Source: Fodinibius sp. Rm-B-1B1-1
GTDB lineage: Bacteria > Bacteroidota > Rhodothermia > Balneolales > Balneolaceae
Direction of reading: 5' to 3'
Assembly (NCBI RefSeq): GCF_038594945.1
Contig: NZ_JBCFYD010000002.1
Coordinates: 992,001 to 1,056,000, forward strand
Length of the DNA: 64,000 nucleotides
Below are positions 22,233-30,681 of the stretch, piece after piece. The translations under genes and the position numbers were made by a program. The notes under the pieces were generated by a model. It was not told the origin of the DNA and ran no database searches. It was given only the letters and a program-made list of their open reading frames with translations. The number at the start of each line of letters is the position of its first letter. The first letter of the stretch is position 1.

Positions 22233-23148
22233 TGCGAGTTAAGTTAAAACTCTCACTGGGATTATTCTTGAGTTCAATAGCCTTACGTTCAACGAAAGAA
22301 ATGATACGAGAGGCGATATTTTCTCCCGTTGCTGATTCAATACCTTCAAGTCCAGGAGAAGAGTTAACCTCTAAGACCAACGGACCTCGTTCAGATTGCA
22401 ACATATCTACACCAGCAACCGATAACCCCATTGCCCGGGCCGCAATAAGAGCCGCACGACGTTCTTCATCAGTAAGTTGAATTAACTCTCCGGTACCTCC
22501 CCGATGGATATTCGAGCGGAATTCCCCTTCCACGCCCTTTCGTTTCATTGCGCCAACAACTTTGCCGTCCACTACAAAAGCGCGGATATCTTCGCCCTTG
22601 GCTTCTTCAATAAATTCCTGCACAATAACCCGCGCCTTCATACTATGGAACGCCTGGATAATCGATTCTGCCGCCTTAAACGTTGGGGCTAACACAACAC
22701 CTACGCCCTGGGTACCCTCCAAAAGCTTCACAATAAGCGGAGGCCCACCAACTGATTCAATAATTTTGCGAACCTCAGTAGAATAATTCGTAAATACCGT
22801 TTTGGGCATTCCTACACCGGCTCGAGCCATAATTTGCAAACTTCGCAGTTTATCACGCGATCGTACCAGCGCCTGCGACTCAACGGCTGTAAACACTTTC
22901 ATCATTTCAAATTGACGGACCACCGCAGATCCATAAAACGTAACCGAAGCCCCAATACGAGGAATGACGGCGTCCACGCCCTCAACTTTCGTCCCCCGAT
23001 AATAAATACAGGGATTATCTTTTTCACTGACGATATCACATTTTAAGTGATCTAAGACTGTAGCCTCATGGCCAGCATTTTCTATCGCTTCGGTAAGGCG
23101 TGAGGTTGAATAAAGTTTAGAATTTCGAGATAAGACAACTATGTGCAT
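22225..23148 (-). CDS. rimK: RimK-type glutamate ligase
   Basis: 307 residues with the RimK order: an N-terminal domain with [11 protein letters not shown] (about residue 64), a central ATP-grasp with [19 protein letters not shown] (about 138-156), [20 protein letters not shown] (about 178-197), and the metal-binding end [15 protein letters not shown] (about 260-274). RimK adds glutamate residues to the C-terminus of ribosomal protein S6 in Escherichia coli and can make polyglutamate. Second gene of a minus-strand operon, 8 bp after the RimB-like gene. Confidence 0.9.
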   Translation of the reverse strand: MHIVVLSRNSKLYSTSRLTEAIENAGHEATVLDHLKCDIVSEKDNPCIYYRGTKVEGVDAVIPRIGASVTFYGSAVVRQFEMMKVFTAVESQALVRSRDKLRSLQIMARAGVGMPKTVFTNYSTEVRKIIESVGGPPLIVKLLEGTQGVGVVLAPTFKAAESIIQAFHSMKARVIVQEFIEEAKGEDIRAFVVDGKVVGAMKRKGVEGEFRSNIHRGGTGELIQLTDEERRAALIAARAMGLSVAGVDMLQSERGPLVLEVNSSPGLEGIESATGENIASRIISFVERKAIELKNNPSESFNLTRNA

Positions 23149-23156
23149 GTATAAGT

Positions 23157-23615
23157 TTAGCTATGTTCTTGCGTTTCTTTTTTCGTTATGTATTTCTTGG
23201 ATGCATCAACCAAAAAACGACCGCTAATCAATTTTCGTCCCACCAACACCGGATACCGCATTTCAGAGCGATCGGTCAGCGACAGTTCAGCCGTCAATAA
23301 GCGATCAAAAAGTTGAACTTTCGTTTTAACAACAAAGCGTTCTTCTTTTTGTCCATTGGAACTTTTAACCACCTTTTTTCGGTGGATGGGCAGCTCAAAA
23401 AGCTTTTCGTTATAGGTTTCATGCGATGGATCCAGCAAATTAAACCGCACATATTCCCCATCCTCTTTTTCAACAGATTTTATATGATGACAATGCAAAC
23501 TTGAAGTATACGCTCCCGTATCAATCTTGGCATCGATATCATATAAATCCCACTGGGGAAAATCGATTAGCTCTAACCTGCCAATTATTTTCAACTCCTT
23601 TCTTTTAGCAGCCAT
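23157..23615 (-). CDS. RimB-like retropepsin-fold protease (ATP-dependent zinc protease family)
   Basis: 152 residues. [15 protein letters not shown] (about residues 26-40) has the aspartyl-protease D-T-G of the retropepsin fold. The second conserved block [19 protein letters not shown] is also present. The family (PF05618) includes RimB, which in Pseudomonas works with RimK on modified S6. First gene of the operon and directly upstream of rimK, so the pairing supports a role in trimming or control of RimK products. Confidence 0.85.
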   Translation of the reverse strand: MAAKRKELKIIGRLELIDFPQWDLYDIDAKIDTGAYTSSLHCHHIKSVEKEDGEYVRFNLLDPSHETYNEKLFELPIHRKKVVKSSNGQKEERFVVKTKVQLFDRLLTAELSLTDRSEMRYPVLVGRKLISGRFLVDASKKYITKKETQEHS

Positions 23616-23765
23616 CGTTTCATCACATTATTCGTTAATGAACCCACCCAAGTATACAAGTTATTCCACTTTGTATCATCTGCTAACTTGGATATTCCAT
23701 CCTTTAAATATTATTACTTTTTAATACCTTATATATTTAAAAATAATGCAATTCAGAATCTATTT

Positions 23766-24620
23766 ATGATCACCTTCTCTACCCTTAAAAAACAACTGCC
23801 ATTATTCACTTTCCTCATACTATTGTTTGTTGCGGGATGTAGTAGCACATCCACCTTACAACATCCTACCACTTCGGCCACGCTTTGGGTTCAAAATGCT
23901 GCGGAGTACAAAGCTCTCACAACGTCCGTGTATCAAACAGCAACTAACAACCTTTCGATGGCTCTTGAGGATTCCTACTGGACCGCCTCCCCCAAGCAAG
24001 AGGACTCTTCACTCAGAGAATTGCCTCCGGCTATCATTTTAGATGTGGATGAAACCGTGCTCGATAACTCCCCTTTCCAGGCTCGCATGATTAAACAAAA
24101 CAGTAGTTTTAATTTACAGCAATGGAATGCATGGGTTAGGGAAGCCAACGCTAATGCCGTTCCCGGAGCTGTAGAATTCACCCAACAGGCAGCTGAACAG
24201 GGCGTTGAAATTTTCTATCTCACCAACCGCGAAGCTAAAGTTGAAGAAGCTACCCGTAAGAACCTTCGAGAGTTGGGCTTTCCACTTGATGAGGATGAAG
24301 ATCGCATCCTAAGTAACCATGAACGCGAAAATTGGACCTCAGCAAAAACAGAACGCCGGGCCCATGTGGCTAAAAACCATCGTATTATCATGCTTTTCGG
24401 CGATGACCTGAATGACTTTATTTCGGCAAAAGGAATCTCACAACAGCAGCGAGATGAGTTAGTAGTTGCAAATAACAACCGGTGGAACCGATCCTGGTAT
24501 ATCCTTCCCAATCCCGTATATGGCTCGTGGGAAAATGCACTCTATAATTTTGATGATTCCCTTTCTTCTGCACAAAAAGACAGTGCCAAAAAAGCACGCT
24601 TAAATCCTAAGCAAAATTGA
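23766..24620 (+). CDS. Class B/C acid phosphatase, lipoprotein e(P4) family
   Basis: 284 residues from the ATG at 23766; the reading frame is open further up but has only a TTG. Lipoprotein signal with lipobox VAGC (about residue 21). HAD-type catalytic motif ILDVDETVLDNSPF (first Asp nucleophile, about residue 85), WNAWVREANANAVPGAVEF, LTNR (motif II) and FGDDLNDF (motif IV, about 198). Members are outer-membrane-anchored 5'-nucleotidases that release nucleosides for uptake. Divergent from the rimK operon and followed closely by a small membrane protein gene. Confidence 0.88.
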   Translation: MITFSTLKKQLPLFTFLILLFVAGCSSTSTLQHPTTSATLWVQNAAEYKALTTSVYQTATNNLSMALEDSYWTASPKQEDSSLRELPPAIILDVDETVLDNSPFQARMIKQNSSFNLQQWNAWVREANANAVPGAVEFTQQAAEQGVEIFYLTNREAKVEEATRKNLRELGFPLDEDEDRILSNHERENWTSAKTERRAHVAKNHRIIMLFGDDLNDFISAKGISQQQRDELVVANNNRWNRSWYILPNPVYGSWENALYNFDDSLSSAQKDSAKKARLNPKQN

Positions 24621-24626
24621 TATAGT

Positions 24627-25028
24627 ATGGCTGACAAAGAAGTCCTTGAAGAATTCTTTAAAGAGCAATTACAAACGTCAGGAGCTACAAATATCTACAC
24701 TGATTTATTCCTCTATAAGGATAAGCAACTGCTCAAAGAAAACCGCTTAAAGGAATTTGCTGAACATCAAATTGATAAAGCAAAAAATATCTTTTGGTCA
24801 GTTTCATTCAGTGTATTTATTGGAACTCTTTATGCCTTCTGGTATCTCATCGAGTTTGGCATGAGTTGGCACTGGAGCGACCTTGCCATTGGCATAGGAG
24901 CGTGGGCTCTACTTATTTTTGCGTTAATAAAAGCATGCAAGGAATACTATACCATAACCAGCTCGATGACTTTATTTATTAAACTTTTGGATCAAGAGGA
25001 AGCAGCAGACAGCAAGCAAGAACCTTAG
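24627..25028 (+). CDS. Small membrane protein, unknown
   Basis: 133 residues: a charged N-terminal helix of about 55 residues, two transmembrane helices at about residues 57-76 and 84-103, and a short tail. Starts 6 bp after the acid phosphatase gene and ends at a shared terminator, so the two are co-transcribed. No family is recognised. Confidence 0.7.
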   Translation: MADKEVLEEFFKEQLQTSGATNIYTDLFLYKDKQLLKENRLKEFAEHQIDKAKNIFWSVSFSVFIGTLYAFWYLIEFGMSWHWSDLAIGIGAWALLIFALIKACKEYYTITSSMTLFIKLLDQEEAADSKQEP

Positions 25029-25038
25029 TTTAAATTAG

Positions 25039-25075
25039 AAAAGGGATCCGTCACAATAACGGATCCCTTTTTATT
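25039..25075. terminator. Bidirectional intrinsic terminator
   Basis: AAAAGGGATCCGT, loop CACAATA, ACGGATCCCTTTTT, a perfect 12-13 bp stem with a T run on both strands. It lies between the convergent phosphatase and coiled-coil operons. Confidence 0.85.
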
Positions 25076-25101
25076 ATAGACTCTTTTTGTCTAATTAAAT
25101 A

Positions 25102-26346
25102 CTAAGCCGATCGCTTGTTTTTCTTTTCACGAATAAGCATCACGCCCAGTGCTACTGCTAATAACACACTTCCACCCAGCAAATAGACCAAAATGTTATT
25201 GGATCGGGGCTGAGCTTCTTGCGTCCATGTATCTACCTTTTGATTTAAAGAAGCCATTTCATCCGTATTCAAAATATCAGCATACGTTAAACTATTCGTC
25301 CACTCCATTTGTACAGGATTCCAGAACTCCTTGAACTGCTGCAGATCTTCATAATTGGCTTCGGATCGATCCTCTTTGCTCTGTTTTATTTTTCGATCCA
25401 AATAATTATTCAACGAAGCATGAAATTGATCAGCAGATTCAAAAGACTCTATTTCAATATCCTTTTGAGCAAAATAGTCATTAAGAGCATTCACTGTATG
25501 AGTATTTAACTGAGTATTCCACTGCTCTATATTGCGGTCGGTATTATTCGCAAGCATTTCAGCGTTATTACCGTCATAAACTTCCCGGATCTTATCACCC
25601 AGCTTTTGCCACATTTGCTCAAATTGATAATTCACTTCCGCCATTCTCATATAATCCTCTAATTGAAGATTAGTAGAATTGCGCTGCAGTATTTGCAGGT
25701 TTTCTTCTGTAATATCATGGACTAATTTTAAGGCATCGTTGGATTTAATACGCTGCTTTCCATCATAATCTTCCAACTCTTCCAAAGCCTCAAGATCCAT
25801 ATCCTGGTAGGTAACCACCATGGAGTCAATAAATGTGAGGATTAACTCATCCCGCTTTTCCAAGCGCTCACGATATTCCTGCACCATTCCCGAGAGTTCT
25901 TTCTCACTTTCGGTTGATTTTTGGATGGCTGTTTTCAGAGAATCAGTCTGCTGGTCAAGCTGATTTAAGTTCTCCTCATACGAAGCAAGCTTCGTTTCCA
26001 TTTTCTGAAGCTTTTGCTGCTGCTCGGTAATCGTCTCAGTCCTGTTAAGTGCTTTTACTGAAGACTTCTTCAACTCTTCTATCTTTTTGTTATACGTCTC
26101 TGGATATAGTGCACTATTAAGCAGTTCTTCGTGATTGCTGTACTTTTCATCAAATGCTTTGATGGATTCAATTAATACTTCAGCACTATCAGGCTCAGCA
26201 ATAGTTTCAAGCTCTTGCTCATAATCAGCATACTGCTGCTTAAATTCCTGTTGAATTTGATAATCCGATTGCGCCTGCTGCGCTATAGCAGTAGTTGAAA
26301 AAAAACCTGCAAAAACCGTAAGTAATACTATTATTCGTAGTTTCAT
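25102..26346 (-). CDS. Secreted coiled-coil protein with a C-terminal membrane anchor
   Basis: 414 residues from the ATG at 26346, chosen because it follows GGAGGAG at a good distance and begins a signal peptide (MKLRIIVLLTVFAGFFSTTAIAQQ). A longer frame reaches back into the preceding gene. Residues about 70-220 are a long coiled coil rich in Q, E and K. The C-terminus has a transmembrane helix (ILVYLLGGSVLLAVALGVMLI) and a basic tail. This gives a periplasmic protein held in the inner membrane. No enzymatic motif. Co-transcribed with the lipoprotein gene (2-bp gap). Confidence 0.75.
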   Translation of the reverse strand: MKLRIIVLLTVFAGFFSTTAIAQQAQSDYQIQQEFKQQYADYEQELETIAEPDSAEVLIESIKAFDEKYSNHEELLNSALYPETYNKKIEELKKSSVKALNRTETITEQQQKLQKMETKLASYEENLNQLDQQTDSLKTAIQKSTESEKELSGMVQEYRERLEKRDELILTFIDSMVVTYQDMDLEALEELEDYDGKQRIKSNDALKLVHDITEENLQILQRNSTNLQLEDYMRMAEVNYQFEQMWQKLGDKIREVYDGNNAEMLANNTDRNIEQWNTQLNTHTVNALNDYFAQKDIEIESFESADQFHASLNNYLDRKIKQSKEDRSEANYEDLQQFKEFWNPVQMEWTNSLTYADILNTDEMASLNQKVDTWTQEAQPRSNNILVYLLGGSVLLAVALGVMLIREKKNKRSA

Positions 26347-26348
26347 AG

Positions 26349-26846
26349 TTAATTCTCCTCCCGTTTGGCCATTTGCGATTCCTGTTTTTGAATCTCGTCG
26401 GCATTCACTTTCCAAACGTCACCGGTAGAACGGTTAAGTAGCTGGATATAAGATAAACGCTGATTAAAAGCGGGTTCACCTATACCTTCATCAGAAACTT
26501 TCAACGTTTCTCTTAATACCAATTTATTTTTTTCAGGGGCCATCACATATACATGTTTATAGTCAGGAGCTGTAATATAGTAATACCCTTCCTGACCGCG
26601 AATATAGCGCACCTGCTCAGTTGTAACGGAAGATGAGTCCTGTGTCTCCGCAAATTGAATAGGCTTAATATTAAACTTTAGCCCGTGCTTTTTATCTTCA
26701 ACCGTACCGTCTTCATCCGGTTGTAGTACTGATTCAATGGATTGCGAGTAGTCAACCTGGCTGATAACCATTGATTGCTTGCAGCCGGTTAACAGCAAGG
26801 CCGCAATCACTGATACCATTGTTACCGTTTGTATTAATAATTTCAT
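26349..26846 (-). CDS. Lipoprotein of unknown function
   Basis: 165 residues with a lipoprotein signal (lipobox LTGC at about residue 22) and a beta-rich mature domain containing YIRGQEGYYYITAPDYKHVYVMAPE. No family is recognised. First gene of a two-gene operon with the coiled-coil protein. A perfect 10-bp inverted repeat lies 22 bp upstream of its start codon. Confidence 0.7.
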   Translation of the reverse strand: MKLLIQTVTMVSVIAALLLTGCKQSMVISQVDYSQSIESVLQPDEDGTVEDKKHGLKFNIKPIQFAETQDSSSVTTEQVRYIRGQEGYYYITAPDYKHVYVMAPEKNKLVLRETLKVSDEGIGEPAFNQRLSYIQLLNRSTGDVWKVNADEIQKQESQMAKREEN

Positions 26847-26867
26847 AAGACCAACACTTGTTAATTA

Positions 26868-26899
26868 GTAATTGTACTATTTTAATGTTGTACAATTAC
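26868..26899 (-). promoter_or_regulatory. Inverted repeat upstream of the lipoprotein gene (possible operator)
   Basis: GTAATTGTAC, 12-nt spacer, GTACAATTAC: perfect arms of 10 bp, no T run, 22 bp before the start codon of the minus-strand lipoprotein operon. The place is right for an operator or a 5'-leader hairpin. Confidence 0.5.
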
Positions 26900-27000
26900 T
26901 TATAAAGGGTCTTATGAATAAATGTTCCCGTTAATGATTGGCTAACGGACTTCTTCCCTCCTAACAGGTTTTAGATGGGCGTGCATAGACAGTCTATACG

Positions 27001-27543
27001 TTATAACGATAATAAAACCTCTTTTTGAATGTGATCCGGTAACATGTTAACGCCTTCAAGAGCCTCTAATGCAATAATAAAAGAATATCCCACCACATCT
27101 CCGCCTAACTTTTGGACCAAATCAGTGGCCGCTTTAGCAGAACCACCAGTAGCAATAAGATCATCATGAACAAGAATCCGGTCTCCTTTCGAGAAGGCAT
27201 CTTTATGCATTTCTATAGTATCCTCTCCATACTCCAACGCATAAGTGGCCGAAACAGTCTCTGCCGGTAATTTACCCGGCTTTCTGATGGGAATAAACCC
27301 AGCATGAAGATCTTGAGCCAGGTTTGTGCCAAATAAAAATCCACGAGATTCCAATCCCACGACGTAATCAATATTCTTTTTTCTAAATGGACGAGCTAAT
27401 ACTTGCGATGTAAGCTCAAGAGTATCCGGATTCTGAAGTAGTGGCGTAATATCCTTAAACTGAATACCCGGTTTGGGGAAATCAGGTATGTTGCGAATAT
27501 TCTTTTTAAGCAGTGCAATTATTTGTTGTTTAACTCCGTCCAT
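27001..27543 (-). CDS. apt: Adenine phosphoribosyltransferase
   Basis: 180 residues, full length for the family. Opening IRNIPDFPKPGIQFKDITPLLQ, the VVGLESRGFLFG block (about residues 61-72) and the PRPP-binding motif RILVHDDLIATGGSAKAA (about 122-139) are all present. Converts adenine and PRPP to AMP in purine salvage, in the cytosol. Divergent from tadA with a 68-bp shared promoter region. Confidence 0.95.
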   Translation of the reverse strand: MDGVKQQIIALLKKNIRNIPDFPKPGIQFKDITPLLQNPDTLELTSQVLARPFRKKNIDYVVGLESRGFLFGTNLAQDLHAGFIPIRKPGKLPAETVSATYALEYGEDTIEMHKDAFSKGDRILVHDDLIATGGSAKAATDLVQKLGGDVVGYSFIIALEALEGVNMLPDHIQKEVLLSL

Positions 27544-27611
27544 TTACCGTATTTTTTGGTTTAAATTACCAATCTGATAATAGTTATTTCACCTCCAAGG
27601 AAGCAAATAAA

Positions 27612-28103
27612 ATGAACTCTGATATTTCAGGTGCCCAAAAACATCTCAAGTTTATGCACCAGGCTTACTTGCTGGCCGAACAGGCGTATGAAGAGAAAGA
27701 AGTGCCTGTAGGCGCTGTCGTGGTTAAAGATGATCACATTATCGGTAAGGGGTATAATCAATCAGAACGCCTTAACGATCCTACCGCCCACGCAGAAATG
27801 TTGGCCATATCCGCAGCATGCTCAACACTTGGGGAAAAGTATTTACAAGATTGTACGCTCTATGTTACCCTTGAGCCCTGCCCTATGTGCGCTGGAGCAC
27901 TTGTATGGTCAAAATTAGATCGCGTTGTTATTGGTACGTGGGATACAAGAGCCGGCAGTTGTGGCAGTCTTTTCAATATTGCTTCCAATAATAAACTAAA
28001 CCATCAGGTAGAAATATTACAGGGATTTATGGAACGGGATTGCGAAGGAATTTTAAGACAATTTTTCCAAGAGCGTAGATCGGAAGGAAATGGTCAAGCC
28101 TAA
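27612..28103 (+). CDS. tadA: tRNA-specific adenosine deaminase
   Basis: 163 residues. The zinc site of the cytidine-deaminase fold is complete: HAEM with the catalytic Glu (about residue 60) and PCPMCAGA with both Cys (about 91-98). The motif DxRAGSxGSLFN is also typical. Makes inosine at position 34 of tRNA-Arg(ACG). The gene converges on the integrase-domain gene with 2 bp between them. Confidence 0.92.
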   Translation: MNSDISGAQKHLKFMHQAYLLAEQAYEEKEVPVGAVVVKDDHIIGKGYNQSERLNDPTAHAEMLAISAACSTLGEKYLQDCTLYVTLEPCPMCAGALVWSKLDRVVIGTWDTRAGSCGSLFNIASNNKLNHQVEILQGFMERDCEGILRQFFQERRSEGNGQA

Positions 28104-28105
28104 AG

Positions 28106-28459
28106 TTATGTAGCAGAAATTTGGTGTTCTTGATACCCACTATCGGACCAATCTTTGTAGGGCGCCTCCCCTTTTACAACGCCTTTCAATTTGGGCAAAG
28201 GCGACCCCAGAACATATTTATATAAAAACTGTAGTGATTCTTGGGCTTGATTTTGGATCGAATCGGGGAGCTCTCTCTGATTGACCAAGTGATTTAAAAA
28301 ATCAACGACCTCTTTTTCTCCCATCTTATTGGGATGGGTCAAGTTATGAAAGTAGATAAACCGGGTAATCCAACCGATATACGTCTGCTCGGCCCGATAA
28401 TTCATTCCTCGTCTTCTGATTTCTGTTCGGATCTTACTCAATAGTATCGATTTTGCCAT
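28106..28459 (-). CDS. Stand-alone IntI-like N-terminal (SAM-like, core-binding) domain
   Basis: 117 residues. The segment LLSKIRTEIRRRGMNYRAEQTYIGWITRFIYFHNLTHPNKMGEKEVVDFLNHLV corresponds to the N-terminal core-binding domain of integron and related tyrosine recombinases (compare R..[21 protein letters not shown] in IntI1). The recombinase catalytic domain with its R-H-R-Y residues is missing. The frame ends in a short tail (YKDWSDSGYQEHQ) and the next gene, tadA, begins 2 bp away, so there is no room for it. It cannot be an active recombinase. Either a relic of an integrase or a small DNA-binding protein in its own right. Confidence 0.8.
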   Translation of the reverse strand: MAKSILLSKIRTEIRRRGMNYRAEQTYIGWITRFIYFHNLTHPNKMGEKEVVDFLNHLVNQRELPDSIQNQAQESLQFLYKYVLGSPLPKLKGVVKGEAPYKDWSDSGYQEHQISAT

Positions 28460-28973
28460 AGCCTTAAGCTTTTAGTTATCCTCTATAAGTATGATCGATT
28501 TCACCCGGAATCCTTACAGATTTGGCCTGTTTACAAATCTATTCAGAAATCAGTCAAACTACTTTTATCATCACCATTTATGTACCTACTGATTGGATAA
28601 ATTGAAACAAAACGTGGTTAAGTAACCTACGAAGTATATTTATCGGCAAATCATTATTTTTCTTAAGGTATTTTCTACCAACAAGTATTGCCATGCGATA
28701 CTTCTATATATTTTATTTAAAAGCATATATATCAAATAGTTAAAAGAATAATCAATAATAATTATACCAGTTTCCTTTTGTACCTTTGATTGTATTTATT
28801 AGTAAGATCATCAAAAGAGCGAAGCCTCATAATATTCCCCGGGAAAAATTCATGTACATATATCACGATTAAAAGAGTCGTAGCTCTACTTTTTGGGACA
28901 CGATTTATTTACCTATAATTGGAAACATCAATAGCAAAACAATTACCTTCTTTTAAATAGATCTACATATAAT
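28460..28973. other. 514-bp AT-rich intergenic region
   Basis: Between the integrase-domain gene and the CDF gene. I see an AT-rich segment near 28700-28760 and one TAnnTTTG box (TACCTTTG, 28781-28788) without a good TTTG partner, about 185 bp before the CDF gene. Nothing else identifiable. Confidence 0.5.
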
Positions 28974-29873
28974 ATGGCCGCATCTTCAAAAAAAGTTATC
29001 TATGCAGCTCTAATTGGCAATGGGCTCATAGCCATCACAAAATTTATTGCCTCCGTTTTTACTGGCAGTTCTGCTATGATGTCGGAAGGAATCCACTCTT
29101 TGGTAGACACTGGAAACCAAGTATTACTTCTGCTTGGACTCAAAAAGGCTAAAAAACCAGCGGATAAAGACTATCCTTTTGGACACGGCAAAGAAATCTA
29201 CTTTTGGAGCTTTATAGTTGCGATTATGATTTTTGCTGTTGGAGCCGGTATCTCGATCTATGAAGGTATTCATAACTTGATGGATCCCCACCCTGTTCAA
29301 AACCCCTTAATAAATTATATAGTTTTAGGATTAGCGATGATATTTGAAGGCTTTGCCTGGTATTTTGCCTGGAAAGAGTTTGATAAAGTGAGTGGTGATC
29401 GGGGCTATTTTGAGACGGTACGTAAAGAAAAAAATCCTACCTTTTTTGTCGTGCTATTTGAAGACTCAGCCGCTATATTAGGATTACTTGTTGCCTTTAT
29501 TGGTATTGCTCTGGGACAATGGACTGGCCTCTATATATTTGATGGTATTGCTTCCATTATTATTGGAATAATATTAGGAGTTACTGCTGCGTGGCTGGCA
29601 TATGAGACAAAAGGATTGCTTATTGGAGAAAGTGCTGATCCAAAAATTATTAATAGCATTGCTGGTATGGCTTCAAATCACGCTGCTATATCTAACGTTA
29701 ATGAGGTCTTGACATTACACATGGGACCAAATTATATCCTGGTCAATTTAAGCGTTAACTTTAAAGATTCATTAGAAGTCGCTTCCATCGAGCAAGATAT
29801 TTCTAAATTGACAGACCAAATAAAAGAAAAACATCCCTTAGTGAAACGGGTTTTCATAGAAGCAGAAGAATAA
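28974..29873 (+). CDS. Cation diffusion facilitator (CDF) transporter
   Basis: 299 residues with about six transmembrane helices and a C-terminal cytosolic domain. The helix-2 metal site is seen in SSAMMSEGIHSLVDTGNQ (about residues 30-47), then YPFGHGKEIYFWSF, and the partner site in FEDSAAILGLLVAFIGI (helix 5). The layout resembles the ZNT9-like branch. Exports divalent metals such as Zn2+ or Mn2+ across the inner membrane in exchange for protons; the specific ion cannot be told. Confidence 0.9.
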   Translation: MAASSKKVIYAALIGNGLIAITKFIASVFTGSSAMMSEGIHSLVDTGNQVLLLLGLKKAKKPADKDYPFGHGKEIYFWSFIVAIMIFAVGAGISIYEGIHNLMDPHPVQNPLINYIVLGLAMIFEGFAWYFAWKEFDKVSGDRGYFETVRKEKNPTFFVVLFEDSAAILGLLVAFIGIALGQWTGLYIFDGIASIIIGIILGVTAAWLAYETKGLLIGESADPKIINSIAGMASNHAAISNVNEVLTLHMGPNYILVNLSVNFKDSLEVASIEQDISKLTDQIKEKHPLVKRVFIEAEE

Positions 29874-29931
29874 CTCGATAATAAATTCAGGTAAAGCCAT
29901 ATAAATATTTTTATAACAATTAGCTGTACAA

Positions 29932-30591
29932 ATGATTTTTAGAATAATACTACAGGTTTTTTTTATCCTAAGTATAGCAGGAAGTATCTATGCACAAGAT
30001 AGAAACAACATAAACAAGCCGGAGTCAAGCTCTCACTTTACTGATCGTTTTTCATGGGTTAATAAGTCGACAAGCAGTGTTCATGAAATGAATTTCATCG
30101 CTGGCTACTCTTTTGCTTCAACAAAGGGCTTTTGGGGAAAAATTCCGGAGGCAACACTCAGTATTTATACCATTCGGTATAACCGAAAATTGGCGACATA
30201 TAACAACAGACACTTATTGGAATATGTGACAGAAGCTAATTTAGCGGCCAATTATACCCTTTCGGATACTCCTCGGTACCGTTCAGGATCTTTTAGTGGT
30301 TTTGGTATCACCCCTATTGGTTTTCAATTAAACATCAATCAAAACAATATTATCCAACCCTTCTTTAAATCATCGGCCGGCTTCATGTATTTCAAAAAAC
30401 CCTTCCCTGATGAGCGCGGCGTACCGTTCAATTTTACGTTAGAACTGGGCGGTGGTATTGAGGTTATGGTCTTAGAAAATATTTCTCTATCGGCGGGATA
30501 CAAATATCATCATATGTCTAACGGACAGTTTGGGGAAGTGAATCCCGGAGTTGATTCAAATATTTTTTACACCGGATTTACTATTTTTTAG
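29932..30591 (+). CDS. Acyloxyacyl hydrolase (PagL-like lipid A deacylase)
   Basis: 219 residues with a signal peptide (to about residue 22) and an outer-membrane beta-barrel. The C-terminal part GYKYHHMSNGQFGEVNPGVDSNIFYTGFTIF carries the PagL-type His-x-Ser-Asn motif and ends in phenylalanine, the usual outer-membrane signal. PagL removes the 3-O-linked acyl chain of lipid A; here the same activity is inferred. Precedes the surface-repeat protein gene by about 90 bp. Confidence 0.75.
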   Translation: MIFRIILQVFFILSIAGSIYAQDRNNINKPESSSHFTDRFSWVNKSTSSVHEMNFIAGYSFASTKGFWGKIPEATLSIYTIRYNRKLATYNNRHLLEYVTEANLAANYTLSDTPRYRSGSFSGFGITPIGFQLNINQNNIIQPFFKSSAGFMYFKKPFPDERGVPFNFTLELGGGIEVMVLENISLSAGYKYHHMSNGQFGEVNPGVDSNIFYTGFTIF

Positions 30592-30681
30592 ATCTCTCCT
30601 CTTTCGTTAAACTTTTTCAGCTTAGATTCGTAAACCCCCTCCCGAAAATAGAATCTCAATACATTTAAATTTTCAACGAAG

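Noticed and set aside
28700-28790. AT-rich stretch as a replication origin or attI site
   Set aside because: No DnaA-box cluster and no GTTRRRY site with a divergent integrase gene; only AT-richness.
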